Position numbers and translations under genes: made by a program. Below the pieces are notes generated by a model that saw only the letters and a list, made by a program, of their open reading frames with translations, was not told where the DNA came from and made no database searches. DNA of 64,000 nucleotides from Vulcanimicrobiota bacterium (GTDB lineage Bacteria > Vulcanimicrobiota > Vulcanimicrobiia > Vulcanimicrobiales > Vulcanimicrobiaceae), in the NCBI GenBank assembly GCA_019240755.1, contig JAFAXS010000045.1, positions 1 to 64,000 on the forward strand, in the 5' to 3' direction. This document shows, in pieces, positions 5,704 to 13,786 of the stretch (positions are counted from its first letter, which is position 1; every line of letters starts with the position of its first letter).

Positions 5704-8305
5704 CCGTTTCGATCGGCTCGACGTCGTACCAGTTCCGCCCCCATTTGAGCGTCACTTCGAGTGGAACGGTGAGCTCGATCGCGCGCTCCATGTGCTCTCG
5801 TACGAGCGCCGCAACGTCGCGCAGGGCGCTCTTTCGCACTTCAAAGATCAGCTCGTCGTGAATTTGCAGCAGCATCGCCGCGTCCCCGCCGCGTTCGCCG
5901 AGCGCCCGATCGATGCGAACCATTGCGAGCTTCATGAGATCCGCCGCGCTGCCTTGCAGCGGCGCGTTGGTGGCTTCGCGTTCCGCGGCGGCGCGCAACA
6001 TGTAGTTCCCCGACCGCAGCGCGGGCATGTAGCGCCGCCGCCCGAGGATCGTCGCAACGTATCCGCGCTGCCGAGCCTCCTCCAGCGTCCGTTCGATCCA
6101 TTCGCGGACCCGCGGGAAGCGATCGAAGTAGGCGGCGGTCATCGTCTTGGCCTCGGCGCGGCCGATTTCGAGCCGCTGCGCGAGCCCAAAGTCGGACATG
6201 CCGTACAACAGTCCGAAGTTCACGATCTTGGCCATGCGGCGCTGCTCGCGATCGACGACGGCGTCGGCCGGAACGTTGAAGATCTGACGTGCGGTAAAGT
6301 CGTGAACGTCGGTTCGCTCTTCGAAGGCACGGCGCATCGCCTCGTCGCCGGAGAGGTGCGCCATCAGCCGCAGCTCGATTTGGCTGTAGTCGGCGGCCAG
6401 CAAGATGTGCTCGTCGTCGCGCGCGACGAACGCCCGGCGGATGCGCCGCCCGAGCTCGCCGCGCACGGGGATGTTCTGCAGGTTTGGGTTCGTTGACGAG
6501 AGGCGACCGGTCGCGGTCGCCGTTTGTTTGAATTCGGTGCGCAGACGCCCGTCACGCGCGTCCACGAGCCGCGGGATCACGTCAACATACGTGTTCTTGA
6601 GTTTGGTGACTTCCCGCCATTCGAGCACGAGCGCGCAGATCGGATACTCGCGCGCCAGCGTTTGCAGCACTTCGACGCCGGTCGCCCAGCCCGTCTTGGT
6701 CTTCTTTCCCCCGGGAATCTGGAGCTTGCCGAAGAGTACGGTTCCGAGCTGTTGAGGTGACCCGATGTTGAACTCTTCGCCCGCGAAGTCGTAAATTTTC
6801 CCTTGCAGCCGGGCCGTCGCGGAGTTGATCTCGGCGGCGACGACCTCCAACTCGCGTGGATCGATCGTGACGCCGGCGGCTTCCATCTTGGCTAAGACGG
6901 GCGCCAGCGGCAACTCGACGTCTTCGTAGAGCCGGAGTTGATCTCGAGCCTCGAGCTGCGCGCGCGTCGCACGAACGAGCTGCAGCGTGGCGTCGGCGTG
7001 CGCCGCAGCCTCAGGCGGAATCTGCGTGCCCAAAAACGCAGTCGCAGCGTCGTCGATATCGGCGAAGCCGCGGCCCGGATCGAGGAGGTGCGCCGCGATC
7101 ATCGCATCGTCGGCGAAGTGCGTGCGGCCGACACCGCTTTGCTCGAACAGATGCGTGAGCCGCTTTGCGTCGTACGCGCAGAGCGACTGCGCGCTACGGA
7201 GCACGTCGTCGAGCGCCGAGCGCACGGGTTCGGCGCCCAACGCGGCGCGCCCGAAGCTGATTCCTTCTCCGCCATTGGCCGTCACGCCGATGGCGTCGCC
7301 AAGCCACGCAATGGCGATGTGCGGCTGCGACGCGAGCTTTCTCAGATCGCCGGCGAGTTTCAGTAGATCCGGCGGATCGCTCGAGGCAGTGTAGCTGCGG
7401 TAGTTGCCGCTCAGCATTGGCTGGGATTCCAAGAGCGGCATGTCCTGCGGCGCGGAAAGCTTGTTGAGGAGCGTCTTGAACTCGAGCTCGCTGTAGAGAG
7501 CGTACAGATCGCCCTCGCTCGGGGGCACGTAGCGAATGCTCTCCCACTCCAGCGCAATCGGAAGGTCGCGGCGCACGATCGAGACGGCCCGGCAGAGGCA
7601 GGCCTGCTGGCCGTACTGTCTGATCAGCTGTTCCAACTTCGGGTTACCGGCGAGCGTCGGGTCCGCGACGAGCGCGTCGAGGGAACCGGCATTCTGCAGA
7701 AGCCGGCCCGCCGTTTTCTCACCGACGCCGGGGATGCCGGGCAAGTTGTCGGATGGATCGCCTTTCAACCCGCGATAGTCGGGAAGTTGCGTGGGCTCCA
7801 AACCGAAACGCTCGCGGACGGCGTCGGGGTCGTAGCGGCCCAGTTCGGTGATGCCTCGGCGAGTCGTCAGCACCGTCGTGCGCTCGTTGACGATCTGCAA
7901 GAGGTCCAGATCGCCGGTCACGACGATGGTTGCCTCCCCGTTTTCCTCCGCCTGACGCGCCAGCGTGGCGATGACGTCGTCGGCCTCTTGACCTTCGACT
8001 TCGGCGATCGGGATGCGATGCGTCTGCAACACGCGGCGCACGATCGCGAACTGACTGCGCAAATCGTCGGGCATCGTCCGCCGCTGCGCTTTGTACTCGG
8101 CAAAGCGCGCGATGCGCTCGGCGGGCATGCCTTTGTCAAACGCGGCGACGACGTGCGTCGGCTTTTCGTCCGCAATGAGCTTGTTGAGCATCATCGTGAA
8201 GCCGTAGGCCGCATTGATCGGCGTGCCTTTGCTCGTGTTCAATGGGGGCAGCGCAAAGTAAGCCCGGTAGACCAAGCCATACGTGTCGAGCAGCATTAGT
8301 GCCAT
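5684..8305 (-). CDS. polA: DNA polymerase I with degenerate proofreading domain
   Basis: PolA fills gaps and removes RNA primers in repair and lagging-strand maturation. The 873-residue protein has an N-terminal 5'-nuclease domain (about 1-290), a middle 3'-5' exonuclease-like domain (about 310-480) and a polymerase domain. Motif A is DYSQIELR with Asp639, motif B runs from Lys693 to Tyr701 in KIVNFGLLYG, and motif C is HDE at 816-818. The middle domain lacks the metal-binding Asp-X-Glu of exo I (the position reads IAIAWLG), so, as in Taq and Bst enzymes, proofreading is probably lost. The ATG at 8305 lies six bases after the stop of the upstream gene; the 3' end overlaps the DUF192 gene. Confidence 0.96.
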   Translation of the reverse strand: MALMLLDTYGLVYRAYFALPPLNTSKGTPINAAYGFTMMLNKLIADEKPTHVVAAFDKGMPAERIARFAEYKAQRRTMPDDLRSQFAIVRRVLQTHRIPIAEVEGQEADDVIATLARQAEENGEATIVVTGDLDLLQIVNERTTVLTTRRGITELGRYDPDAVRERFGLEPTQLPDYRGLKGDPSDNLPGIPGVGEKTAGRLLQNAGSLDALVADPTLAGNPKLEQLIRQYGQQACLCRAVSIVRRDLPIALEWESIRYVPPSEGDLYALYSELEFKTLLNKLSAPQDMPLLESQPMLSGNYRSYTASSDPPDLLKLAGDLRKLASQPHIAIAWLGDAIGVTANGGEGISFGRAALGAEPVRSALDDVLRSAQSLCAYDAKRLTHLFEQSGVGRTHFADDAMIAAHLLDPGRGFADIDDAATAFLGTQIPPEAAAHADATLQLVRATRAQLEARDQLRLYEDVELPLAPVLAKMEAAGVTIDPRELEVVAAEINSATARLQGKIYDFAGEEFNIGSPQQLGTVLFGKLQIPGGKKTKTGWATGVEVLQTLAREYPICALVLEWREVTKLKNTYVDVIPRLVDARDGRLRTEFKQTATATGRLSSTNPNLQNIPVRGELGRRIRRAFVARDDEHILLAADYSQIELRLMAHLSGDEAMRRAFEERTDVHDFTARQIFNVPADAVVDREQRRMAKIVNFGLLYGMSDFGLAQRLEIGRAEAKTMTAAYFDRFPRVREWIERTLEEARQRGYVATILGRRRYMPALRSGNYMLRAAAEREATNAPLQGSAADLMKLAMVRIDRALGERGGDAAMLLQIHDELIFEVRKSALRDVAALVREHMERAIELTVPLEVTLKWGRNWYDVEPIETDAFARV

Positions 8306-8311
8306 AGCGAC

Positions 8312-10660
8312 CTAACGAACGAGGATCGTGGACGAGCTTGCTGCGACGCTGCCGTCGTCGCAGATTGCCAAGATGGAAAGCGTATATTCTCCCTTCACTT
8401 GCGGAAGCGTGATCGGCACCGCGGCGGTGCTGGTGCGCACGGCGTTCCAGGTGACCGATTCCGTATCGGCCTGCGGGAGTGAAACTTCGATGGGCGGCTG
8501 GCTGCGCCGCACGAAACCCAGCACTGCAGCGCGATCTCCGGTCGAATCGACCCATGGATGCCACGTAGGCGTTGCCGCCGCACTGTTCTGCGTGGCGGCG
8601 GCTCCGATCGCGAGCAGGGCCGGCGCCGATGCGAACATCGCGCTTCCCGATGGCGCGACTCGGCTGATCCGCACGACCATGGTGGCTCGCCGGCTCGCGC
8701 CGTCGAGCGCGACGTTCGCGGCCTCGCCGGGCGCGAACTCCGTCCGCGCCAGCGCGACGCGAGACACTTCCGGCCGACCCGCCGCCGTCAACACGACCGG
8801 AACGGTATTCCATTCGACCGCGCCGTCGCGCACGACGGCCGCGCCGATTCGCAAGTCGCCCGCCGCATTGTGCGCGCGCAACCGCGTCACCGCCTCTTCG
8901 CGCCCGATCGGCACGACTTGCACCTGCGTCGCGCTTGCGCTCTCGAACGTGATCAGCGCTTTGCCGACGGCTCCCGGGGCGCCCGCGCTGACCGTTATCA
9001 CCTCATCGGCGCGATAGGAATCCTTATCGAGCGTGACCTTGACGTTGCCGCTGCGCCCGTCGGTCGATTCTGACGGTGCCTGCGGATCCACTTGAACCTG
9101 CGCCGCATCCGTCGCCCTGCCTCCGCGATCGAGGGTGGCGAGAACGAGATTCGTGCCGAGCTGCGGCGAGCGAAAGTTGCCGCGCGCGCGCCCTGCCGCA
9201 TCCAGGACGACCGATTGCTGCGCCACGGCGGTCCCGTGCAGCAGCTGCATCGTGACCCTCGCATCCGCGAGGGGACGGCCGTCGCGCGTGGCCGCTTCGA
9301 CGTCAAATGCGATCGGCGTGCCGACGCTCTGTTCCGCTCGATCGAGCCGCACCTCAACGACGGCGTCCGCCGTCGGCACGACGACGCGCGTATCAGCCGT
9401 CGCACCTTGCGCCTCCGCATGCACGCCGTACGTCGAGGCGAGCCCGTCGTTCGGCCGCGGCACCAGAACAGTCGCATCGCCGTGGTCGTCGGTGCGGACC
9501 GAGCCTTCGAACCAGCGCGTCGTTCCCCATGCGACGTTCGCCGCCGACTCGGAAAGCGCGATGTGCGGCGAGCGAATTACGTCGAGTTGCACGACGACGT
9601 TGCCGCGCGAGGAGTGCACGCGAAGCGAAAGGTCTTCCCGATAGTCGCACGTCGCCGAACAGGCGGCCCCGACGTCGAGTGAAAGGCCGCCGGAACTAGA
9701 GTCCACGTGAATCGTCGTGCCGCCGACGCCGCTTGCCGTTTGTGCCAAGACGGCATAATCGCCGGCAGGGGCATCGGACGGTATCGGCAGCGCAGCGACG
9801 AACGCGCCCGCTTCGTCGAGGGAGACTCGCTCTTGCGCGATCGTTCGCGCACCCGCGTGAATGGTGACCGCAACGCTTCCTCGGCTGGGGCGCAGAATAC
9901 CGCGGTCGCGCGCGCGGGCGAAACCGGCGACGCGTACGGAGCCCCCGGCGTGAATCACCGCCGAGTCCGTTCGGACTCCGACGATCGTGATTGGAAGCGG
10001 CGGCTGCGGCAGCAGACTCAAAAAGGCGTAGCTGTTTCCCCACTGCGCCAAGACGAAGACGGGGTGCGGAGCGCGATTCCAGATCGCGATTCCATCGCCG
10101 TCGGTGACGGCCGTCGCAAAGGCGCGATTCACGACGAACTGCACGCGCATTCGCGCCAGCGGCATGCCGGTTCCGAGGTCCGTCCCGTAAACGATGACGC
10201 TGCCGGGCGTCGATTTGGCGAGAATGCCGACGCGCGAGCGGTTGATCCAGACTTGCTCCCCGACGTTTCCGCGCCGGGCTTCGACGACAAAGAACCCTTC
10301 GCGCGCACCCAGCGGCAGCGTCACTTCGCTCGATTGAAACTGATAGCCGCCCGGAGGATCGAAGGTAAACGCAACGACGGGATGCCGCCGGTTCGTCGCA
10401 ATCGGGCGCGAGCGAGAGTTTGCACCCGCGGTGAGCACTTCGCTCGGGTCGGCTTGATACACCGAAAAATTCACCGGCGCACTGGAATAGGTGTCCAAGC
10501 GAACTGTAGCCGGCTTCCACGGCACGCTCGTGTCGCCCGCGAACAGCTGAAAATACCCGTCCAAGCGGTGAAGATCCACGATCGGCCGCTCCGCGTACGC
10601 AGGCGCGATGCTCGTCGCGAGAATCGCCGCCGTCGCCGCGACAAAACGAGCGAGGTACAT
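8312..10660 (-). CDS. Secreted macroglobulin-like multidomain protein
   Basis: This 782-residue protein starts with a clear signal peptide (MYLARFVAATAAILATSIAPAYA). The longer frame upstream is discarded because it is arginine-rich, has no signal peptide and overlaps the divergent plus-strand gene. The body is a string of beta-sandwich domains resembling the macroglobulin MG2/MG3/MG4 units of alpha-2-macroglobulins, for example VRTDSAVIHAGGSVRVAGFARARD and VEVRLDRAEQSVGTPIAFDVEA. No thioester motif (CGEQ) and no TED region are present, so it is not a full protease-trapping macroglobulin. It may act in the periplasm or at the surface. It is first in the minus-strand cluster, with its stop six bases before polA, an unexpected partner. 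Function unknown. Confidence 0.7.
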   Translation of the reverse strand: MYLARFVAATAAILATSIAPAYAERPIVDLHRLDGYFQLFAGDTSVPWKPATVRLDTYSSAPVNFSVYQADPSEVLTAGANSRSRPIATNRRHPVVAFTFDPPGGYQFQSSEVTLPLGAREGFFVVEARRGNVGEQVWINRSRVGILAKSTPGSVIVYGTDLGTGMPLARMRVQFVVNRAFATAVTDGDGIAIWNRAPHPVFVLAQWGNSYAFLSLLPQPPLPITIVGVRTDSAVIHAGGSVRVAGFARARDRGILRPSRGSVAVTIHAGARTIAQERVSLDEAGAFVAALPIPSDAPAGDYAVLAQTASGVGGTTIHVDSSSGGLSLDVGAACSATCDYREDLSLRVHSSRGNVVVQLDVIRSPHIALSESAANVAWGTTRWFEGSVRTDDHGDATVLVPRPNDGLASTYGVHAEAQGATADTRVVVPTADAVVEVRLDRAEQSVGTPIAFDVEAATRDGRPLADARVTMQLLHGTAVAQQSVVLDAAGRARGNFRSPQLGTNLVLATLDRGGRATDAAQVQVDPQAPSESTDGRSGNVKVTLDKDSYRADEVITVSAGAPGAVGKALITFESASATQVQVVPIGREEAVTRLRAHNAAGDLRIGAAVVRDGAVEWNTVPVVLTAAGRPEVSRVALARTEFAPGEAANVALDGASRRATMVVRISRVAPSGSAMFASAPALLAIGAAATQNSAAATPTWHPWVDSTGDRAAVLGFVRRSQPPIEVSLPQADTESVTWNAVRTSTAAVPITLPQVKGEYTLSILAICDDGSVAASSSTILVR

Positions 10661-10713
10661 GCCGCGTTGCTGTTTCGGCAGGGCCGAGTGTGAGGCCCGC
10701 GTAAAGCGCCCGT

Positions 10714-10881
10714 GTGGACGAGGAAGCATCGAGCGAGCATCCCATCTCGACGCGCTGCCGTTTCTGCGGTTTCGAAGAGGCGCCGAGCGACGCGCAAACG
10801 GCGCGCGAGAAGAATCACCTGCAAGTCGTCGTCGCCTGCGGATCCTGCGGACATGCGTTCGCGGTGCTCTCGCGGAATTAA
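10714..10881 (+). CDS. Small zinc-ribbon protein
   Basis: A 55-residue reading frame opens at GTG 10714, just 53 bases from the divergent macroglobulin-like gene, and ends at TAA 10879-10881. It contains two Cys-X2-Cys knuckles (CRFC near residue 15 and CGSC near residue 43), ending HAFAVLSRN, the layout of a zinc ribbon. The third codon positions are strongly G/C as in the real genes around it, and an in-frame stop 10 bases upstream leaves GTG 10714 as the only start. Zinc ribbons this small usually bind nucleic acid or a protein partner; no specific role can be named. It is 16 bases upstream of the exported protein gene and probably co-transcribed. Confidence 0.7.
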   Translation: MDEEASSEHPISTRCRFCGFEEAPSDAQTAREKNHLQVVVACGSCGHAFAVLSRN

Positions 10882-10897
10882 CGGCGGCAACTTCATA

Positions 10898-11452
10898 ATG
10901 AAACCCATCGTATACGCCCTGGCAGCCCTCGCCGCGATGCTCAGCGCTGCCGCGACGCCGGTCGCCGCGAGCCCGACGCCGGCGCCGGTCCATTCACCGA
11001 ACATTCATCTCCCGAACGTTCCACTGCATAGCGAAGTGGTCGTCGAGGTCAACAAGAAGGGACAAGTCGTTCGGGTGAAATCCACCAAGCCGAGCAAAGT
11101 TCGTTCGTTTAACGTGCAGACGTTCGGCAACGCGCTGCAGATGTGGATCCGCCGTCGTGACGGCACCGCCCAGGTCGGCCTCTATCGCATAACCTACGAT
11201 TACGATCCCAAAACGACCAACGTGGCGCGTCACGTCTCGCTAATCTCCGCCGGCGGCAGCTGGGCCAACGACGAGGGGGCGGCCAACGTGATGATCGGCA
11301 TCGCGCATAAACAGGCGATCGAGATGCAAAAGGCCGCCGAGGAAGCCGCGAAAAAACAGCAAGAGCGCAACGCCAAGCTTCCGTCGCTCAACGAGATCCG
11401 TGGCCATCCCAGCGCGAGCCCCAGCCCGAAACTAACGCTTCCACCCCAGTAG
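10898..11452 (+). CDS. Exported protein of unknown function
   Basis: This 184-residue protein begins MKPIVYALAALAAML with a signal peptide cleaved near residues 20-25. A Pro/Thr/Ser spacer follows, then a beta-rich domain (EVVVEVNKKGQVVRVKS, VGLYRITYDYDPKT) and a C-terminal helix rich in Ala, Glu and Lys (about residues 140-170, KAAEEAAKKQQE). The part around KKGQVVRVKSTKPSK resembles the C-terminal domain of energy-transducing or TonB-like secreted proteins, but not closely enough to name a family. A frame extending upstream to 10712 was rejected because it is arginine-rich and overlaps the zinc-ribbon gene. Function unknown. Confidence 0.75.
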   Translation: MKPIVYALAALAAMLSAAATPVAASPTPAPVHSPNIHLPNVPLHSEVVVEVNKKGQVVRVKSTKPSKVRSFNVQTFGNALQMWIRRRDGTAQVGLYRITYDYDPKTTNVARHVSLISAGGSWANDEGAANVMIGIAHKQAIEMQKAAEEAAKKQQERNAKLPSLNEIRGHPSASPSPKLTLPPQ

Positions 11453-11459
11453 GGAAGCT

Positions 11460-12308
11460 CTGAAGTTCGTCACCTATCGCTCCGCGCGAGACGACATCCG
11501 GCCGGGCGTGGTCGAAGAGACAATGGTTCGAACGATTGCAACGCCGACGCTGCGCGACTATATCGCGCTCGCTCCGCACGAACGCATCGCCTGGCATTCC
11601 ACGGACCAACTGATTCCGCTGGGGGACGTCACCCTAGAACCGCCGGTGCTTCCACCGCGCAACGTATTCTGCGTCGGCCGCAACTACATGGAGCACGCCC
11701 TCGAGGGCGCGCGCGCGCGCGGACGCGAACTGCGCCTTCCCGACGTTCCCACGTTCTTCACCAAAGCCTCGACCGCCGTCGCCGCGCCCGGAGCCGAACT
11801 GCGCTTGCAGGCGCGACTCTCGCGAGAGTACGACTTCGAGGCGGAGCTGGCCGTCGTGATCGGCGCAGAGTGCAAAGACGTTCCCGAGGAAGAGGCGCTG
11901 CACGTCGTCTTCGGTTACACGGCGTTGAACGACATCACCGCGCGCGATCTGCAACGCGCCCACCTACAGTGGTTCAAGGGAAAGAGCCTGGACCAGACTT
12001 GCCCGATCGGGCCATGGATCGTAACGCCCGAAGAGATCGGCGATCCGCATGCGCTCGAGTTGAACTGCTACGTCAACGCGGAGCGTAAACAGCACGCCAA
12101 CACGGCCGCAATGATCTTCTCGATCCCGCGCCTCATCGCCGAGCTTTCCAAAGGAATGACGCTGCTGCCCGGCGACGTGATCGCGACCGGTACGCCGGAG
12201 GGCGTCGGTTTTGCGCGCACGCCGCCGGAGTTTCTCGCCGACGGCGACGTGCTCGACGTTCACATCGAGCGAATCGGACATTTGACGAATACCCTACACA
12301 TCGAATAA
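11460..12308 (+). CDS. Fumarylacetoacetate hydrolase (FAH) family protein
   Basis: FAH-family enzymes are metal-dependent hydrolases, isomerases or decarboxylases acting on 2-oxo or 1,3-diketo acids, including oxaloacetate decarboxylase. The core NVFCVGRNYMEHALE, followed by FFTKASTAV, EAELAVVIG and the LLPGDVIATGTPEGVGFA signature, is clear, with metal-binding acids in the EYDFEAELAVVIG region. The nearest ordinary starts are GTG 11508 and ATG 11523, but the frame upstream encodes a standard family N-terminus (KFVTYR...RPGVVEE). It is preceded by CTG at 11460 with AGGGA four bases before it, so a CTG start giving 282 residues is preferred. The precise substrate cannot be read from the sequence. 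The transhydrogenase genes follow. Confidence 0.9.
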   Translation: MKFVTYRSARDDIRPGVVEETMVRTIATPTLRDYIALAPHERIAWHSTDQLIPLGDVTLEPPVLPPRNVFCVGRNYMEHALEGARARGRELRLPDVPTFFTKASTAVAAPGAELRLQARLSREYDFEAELAVVIGAECKDVPEEEALHVVFGYTALNDITARDLQRAHLQWFKGKSLDQTCPIGPWIVTPEEIGDPHALELNCYVNAERKQHANTAAMIFSIPRLIAELSKGMTLLPGDVIATGTPEGVGFARTPPEFLADGDVLDVHIERIGHLTNTLHIE

Positions 12309-12356
12309 GACCGATCACAAAGGGCGCCGCCGCTCGCGAAACGTATGAGGCCGCCC

Positions 12357-13475
12357 ATGATCGTTGCCGTCCCTCGTGAGTCAGCGCCGAAGGAACGTCG
12401 CGTGGCGCTCGTACCCGAAACGGTAACGCGCTTGAGCAAAGCCAATGCCGAAGTTCGCCTGCAGCGCGGCGCCGGCGGCAACGCGGCGTTTCCGGACTCG
12501 CTGTATGAGAATGCCGGCGCCACGTTTGCCGACGACGAACGCGCGTTGGCCGAGGCGGCCGACGTGTTCGTCTCCGTTGGGCAGCCCGGCGAAGCCGCGC
12601 TCGGCGCGCTGCGTCCGGGAAGCGTGGTCGTCGGATTCTTGAACCCGCTCGGCGACCCCGCGTACCTGCAGCGGCTGGCGAGCGCAAAGGTGACCGCGCT
12701 GGCGATGGAGATGATCCCGCGCATTACGCGCGCGCAGTCGATGGACGCGCTCTCCTCGCAGAGTAATATCGCCGGTTATAAGGCGGTATTGCTGGCCGCG
12801 GCGGCGCTCCCGAGGTTCTTTCCGATGCTCACGACCGCCGCCGGTACGATTCGACCGGCCAAAGTGCTGGTGCTCGGCGCCGGAGTGGCGGGATTGCAGG
12901 CGATTGCGACGGCGCGGCGGTTGGGGGCCGTCGTCAGCGGCTACGACGTGCGCGCCGTCGTCAAAGAGCAAGTGCTCTCATTGGGCGCGCACTTTCTGGA
13001 GTTCGATCTCGGCGCCGATGCGGAAGCCGTGGGCGGTTATGCGAAGGAGCTCACGCCCGAGCAGCAAGAGCGCCAGCGCCTCTGGATGGTCGAACAGATC
13101 GGCGCCAACGACGTCGTGATCACCACGGCGCTCGTTCCGGGTCGAAAGGCGCCCGTGTTGATCAGTGAGGCGGCGGTCGCCGCAATGAAGCCGGGCAGCG
13201 TCATCGTGGATCTCGCCGCCGAGGCGGGAGGTAACTGCGCGCTGACCGTTGCCGGTCAGACGACGACGTCGCCCAATGGCGTCACGATTATCGGCGCGAC
13301 GAATTTGCCCGCCACGATGCCCGCCGACGCGAGCCGGTTGTACTCGCGTAACGTGTACGCACTGCTGTCGCCGTGGATCAAGGACGGCTCGCTGCAGATC
13401 GACATGGACGACGACGTCGCTAAGGGCGCCATGGTCGTGCGTGACGGAACCGTACTGCTCGGGAGCGGCGCATGA
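12357..13475 (+). CDS. pntAA: NAD(P) transhydrogenase, NAD(H)-binding alpha-1 subunit
   Basis: This is domain I of the proton-translocating transhydrogenase, which moves hydride from NADH to NADP using the proton gradient. The 372-residue protein begins IVAVPRESAPKERRVALVPETV. The Rossmann glycine motif is in VLVLGAGVAGLQAIATARRLGA, followed by YDVR, and MDALSSQSNIAGYKAV is typical of the family. The ATG at 12357 is chosen over ATG 12345 because a GAGG ribosome site lies six bases before it. It overlaps pntAB by ATGA. The split into three proteins is the arrangement seen in Alphaproteobacteria and others, unlike the two-gene form of E. coli. Confidence 0.95.
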   Translation: MIVAVPRESAPKERRVALVPETVTRLSKANAEVRLQRGAGGNAAFPDSLYENAGATFADDERALAEAADVFVSVGQPGEAALGALRPGSVVVGFLNPLGDPAYLQRLASAKVTALAMEMIPRITRAQSMDALSSQSNIAGYKAVLLAAAALPRFFPMLTTAAGTIRPAKVLVLGAGVAGLQAIATARRLGAVVSGYDVRAVVKEQVLSLGAHFLEFDLGADAEAVGGYAKELTPEQQERQRLWMVEQIGANDVVITTALVPGRKAPVLISEAAVAAMKPGSVIVDLAAEAGGNCALTVAGQTTTSPNGVTIIGATNLPATMPADASRLYSRNVYALLSPWIKDGSLQIDMDDDVAKGAMVVRDGTVLLGSGA

Positions 13476-13786
13476 TCGATATCGCTCACCTCATCGAACT
13501 GTTGACGGTGCTCGTACTGGCAATTTTCGTCGGCTTCGAAGTGATCTCGAAGGTTCCGACCACGCTGCACACGCCGCTGATGTCGGCCACCAACGCGATC
13601 CACGGCATCGTGCTGGCCGGCGCGATCGTCATCGTTGCCACACTGGTGGGCTCCGGGATTCATTCGACGGTGCTAACCGTGCTCGCGGTGGCGGCGGTAA
13701 CGCTCGGCGCGATCAACGTGTTCGGCGGCTTTGCCGTCACGGAGCGCATGCTCCAAATGTTCCGCCGCAAGGAAAGCGGCAAGTGA
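13472..13786 (+). CDS. pntAB: NAD(P) transhydrogenase, membrane alpha-2 subunit
   Basis: A 104-residue protein with three to four hydrophobic helices (about 6-26, 46-66 and 70-90) and the family segments VPTTLHTPLMSATNAIHGI and INVFGGFAVTERMLQMF. It forms part of domain II, the proton channel, together with PntB. It starts in the pntAA stop (ATGA) and its end overlaps the GTG start of pntB (GTGA), so the three subunits are tightly coupled. Length and order match the alpha-2 subunit of three-gene transhydrogenases. Confidence 0.94.
   Translation: MIDIAHLIELLTVLVLAIFVGFEVISKVPTTLHTPLMSATNAIHGIVLAGAIVIVATLVGSGIHSTVLTVLAVAAVTLGAINVFGGFAVTERMLQMFRRKESGK

Noticed and set aside
10661-10993. N-terminal extension of the macroglobulin-like protein to 893 residues
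   Set aside because: It overlaps the zinc-ribbon gene and lacks a signal peptide, whereas ATG 10660 begins one.
13249-13782. Open plus-strand frame ahead of pntB that would give a 640-residue protein
   Set aside because: The part before 13783 is arginine-rich shadow of pntAA and pntAB in another frame. PntB similarity begins at GTG 13783, overlapping the pntAB stop.
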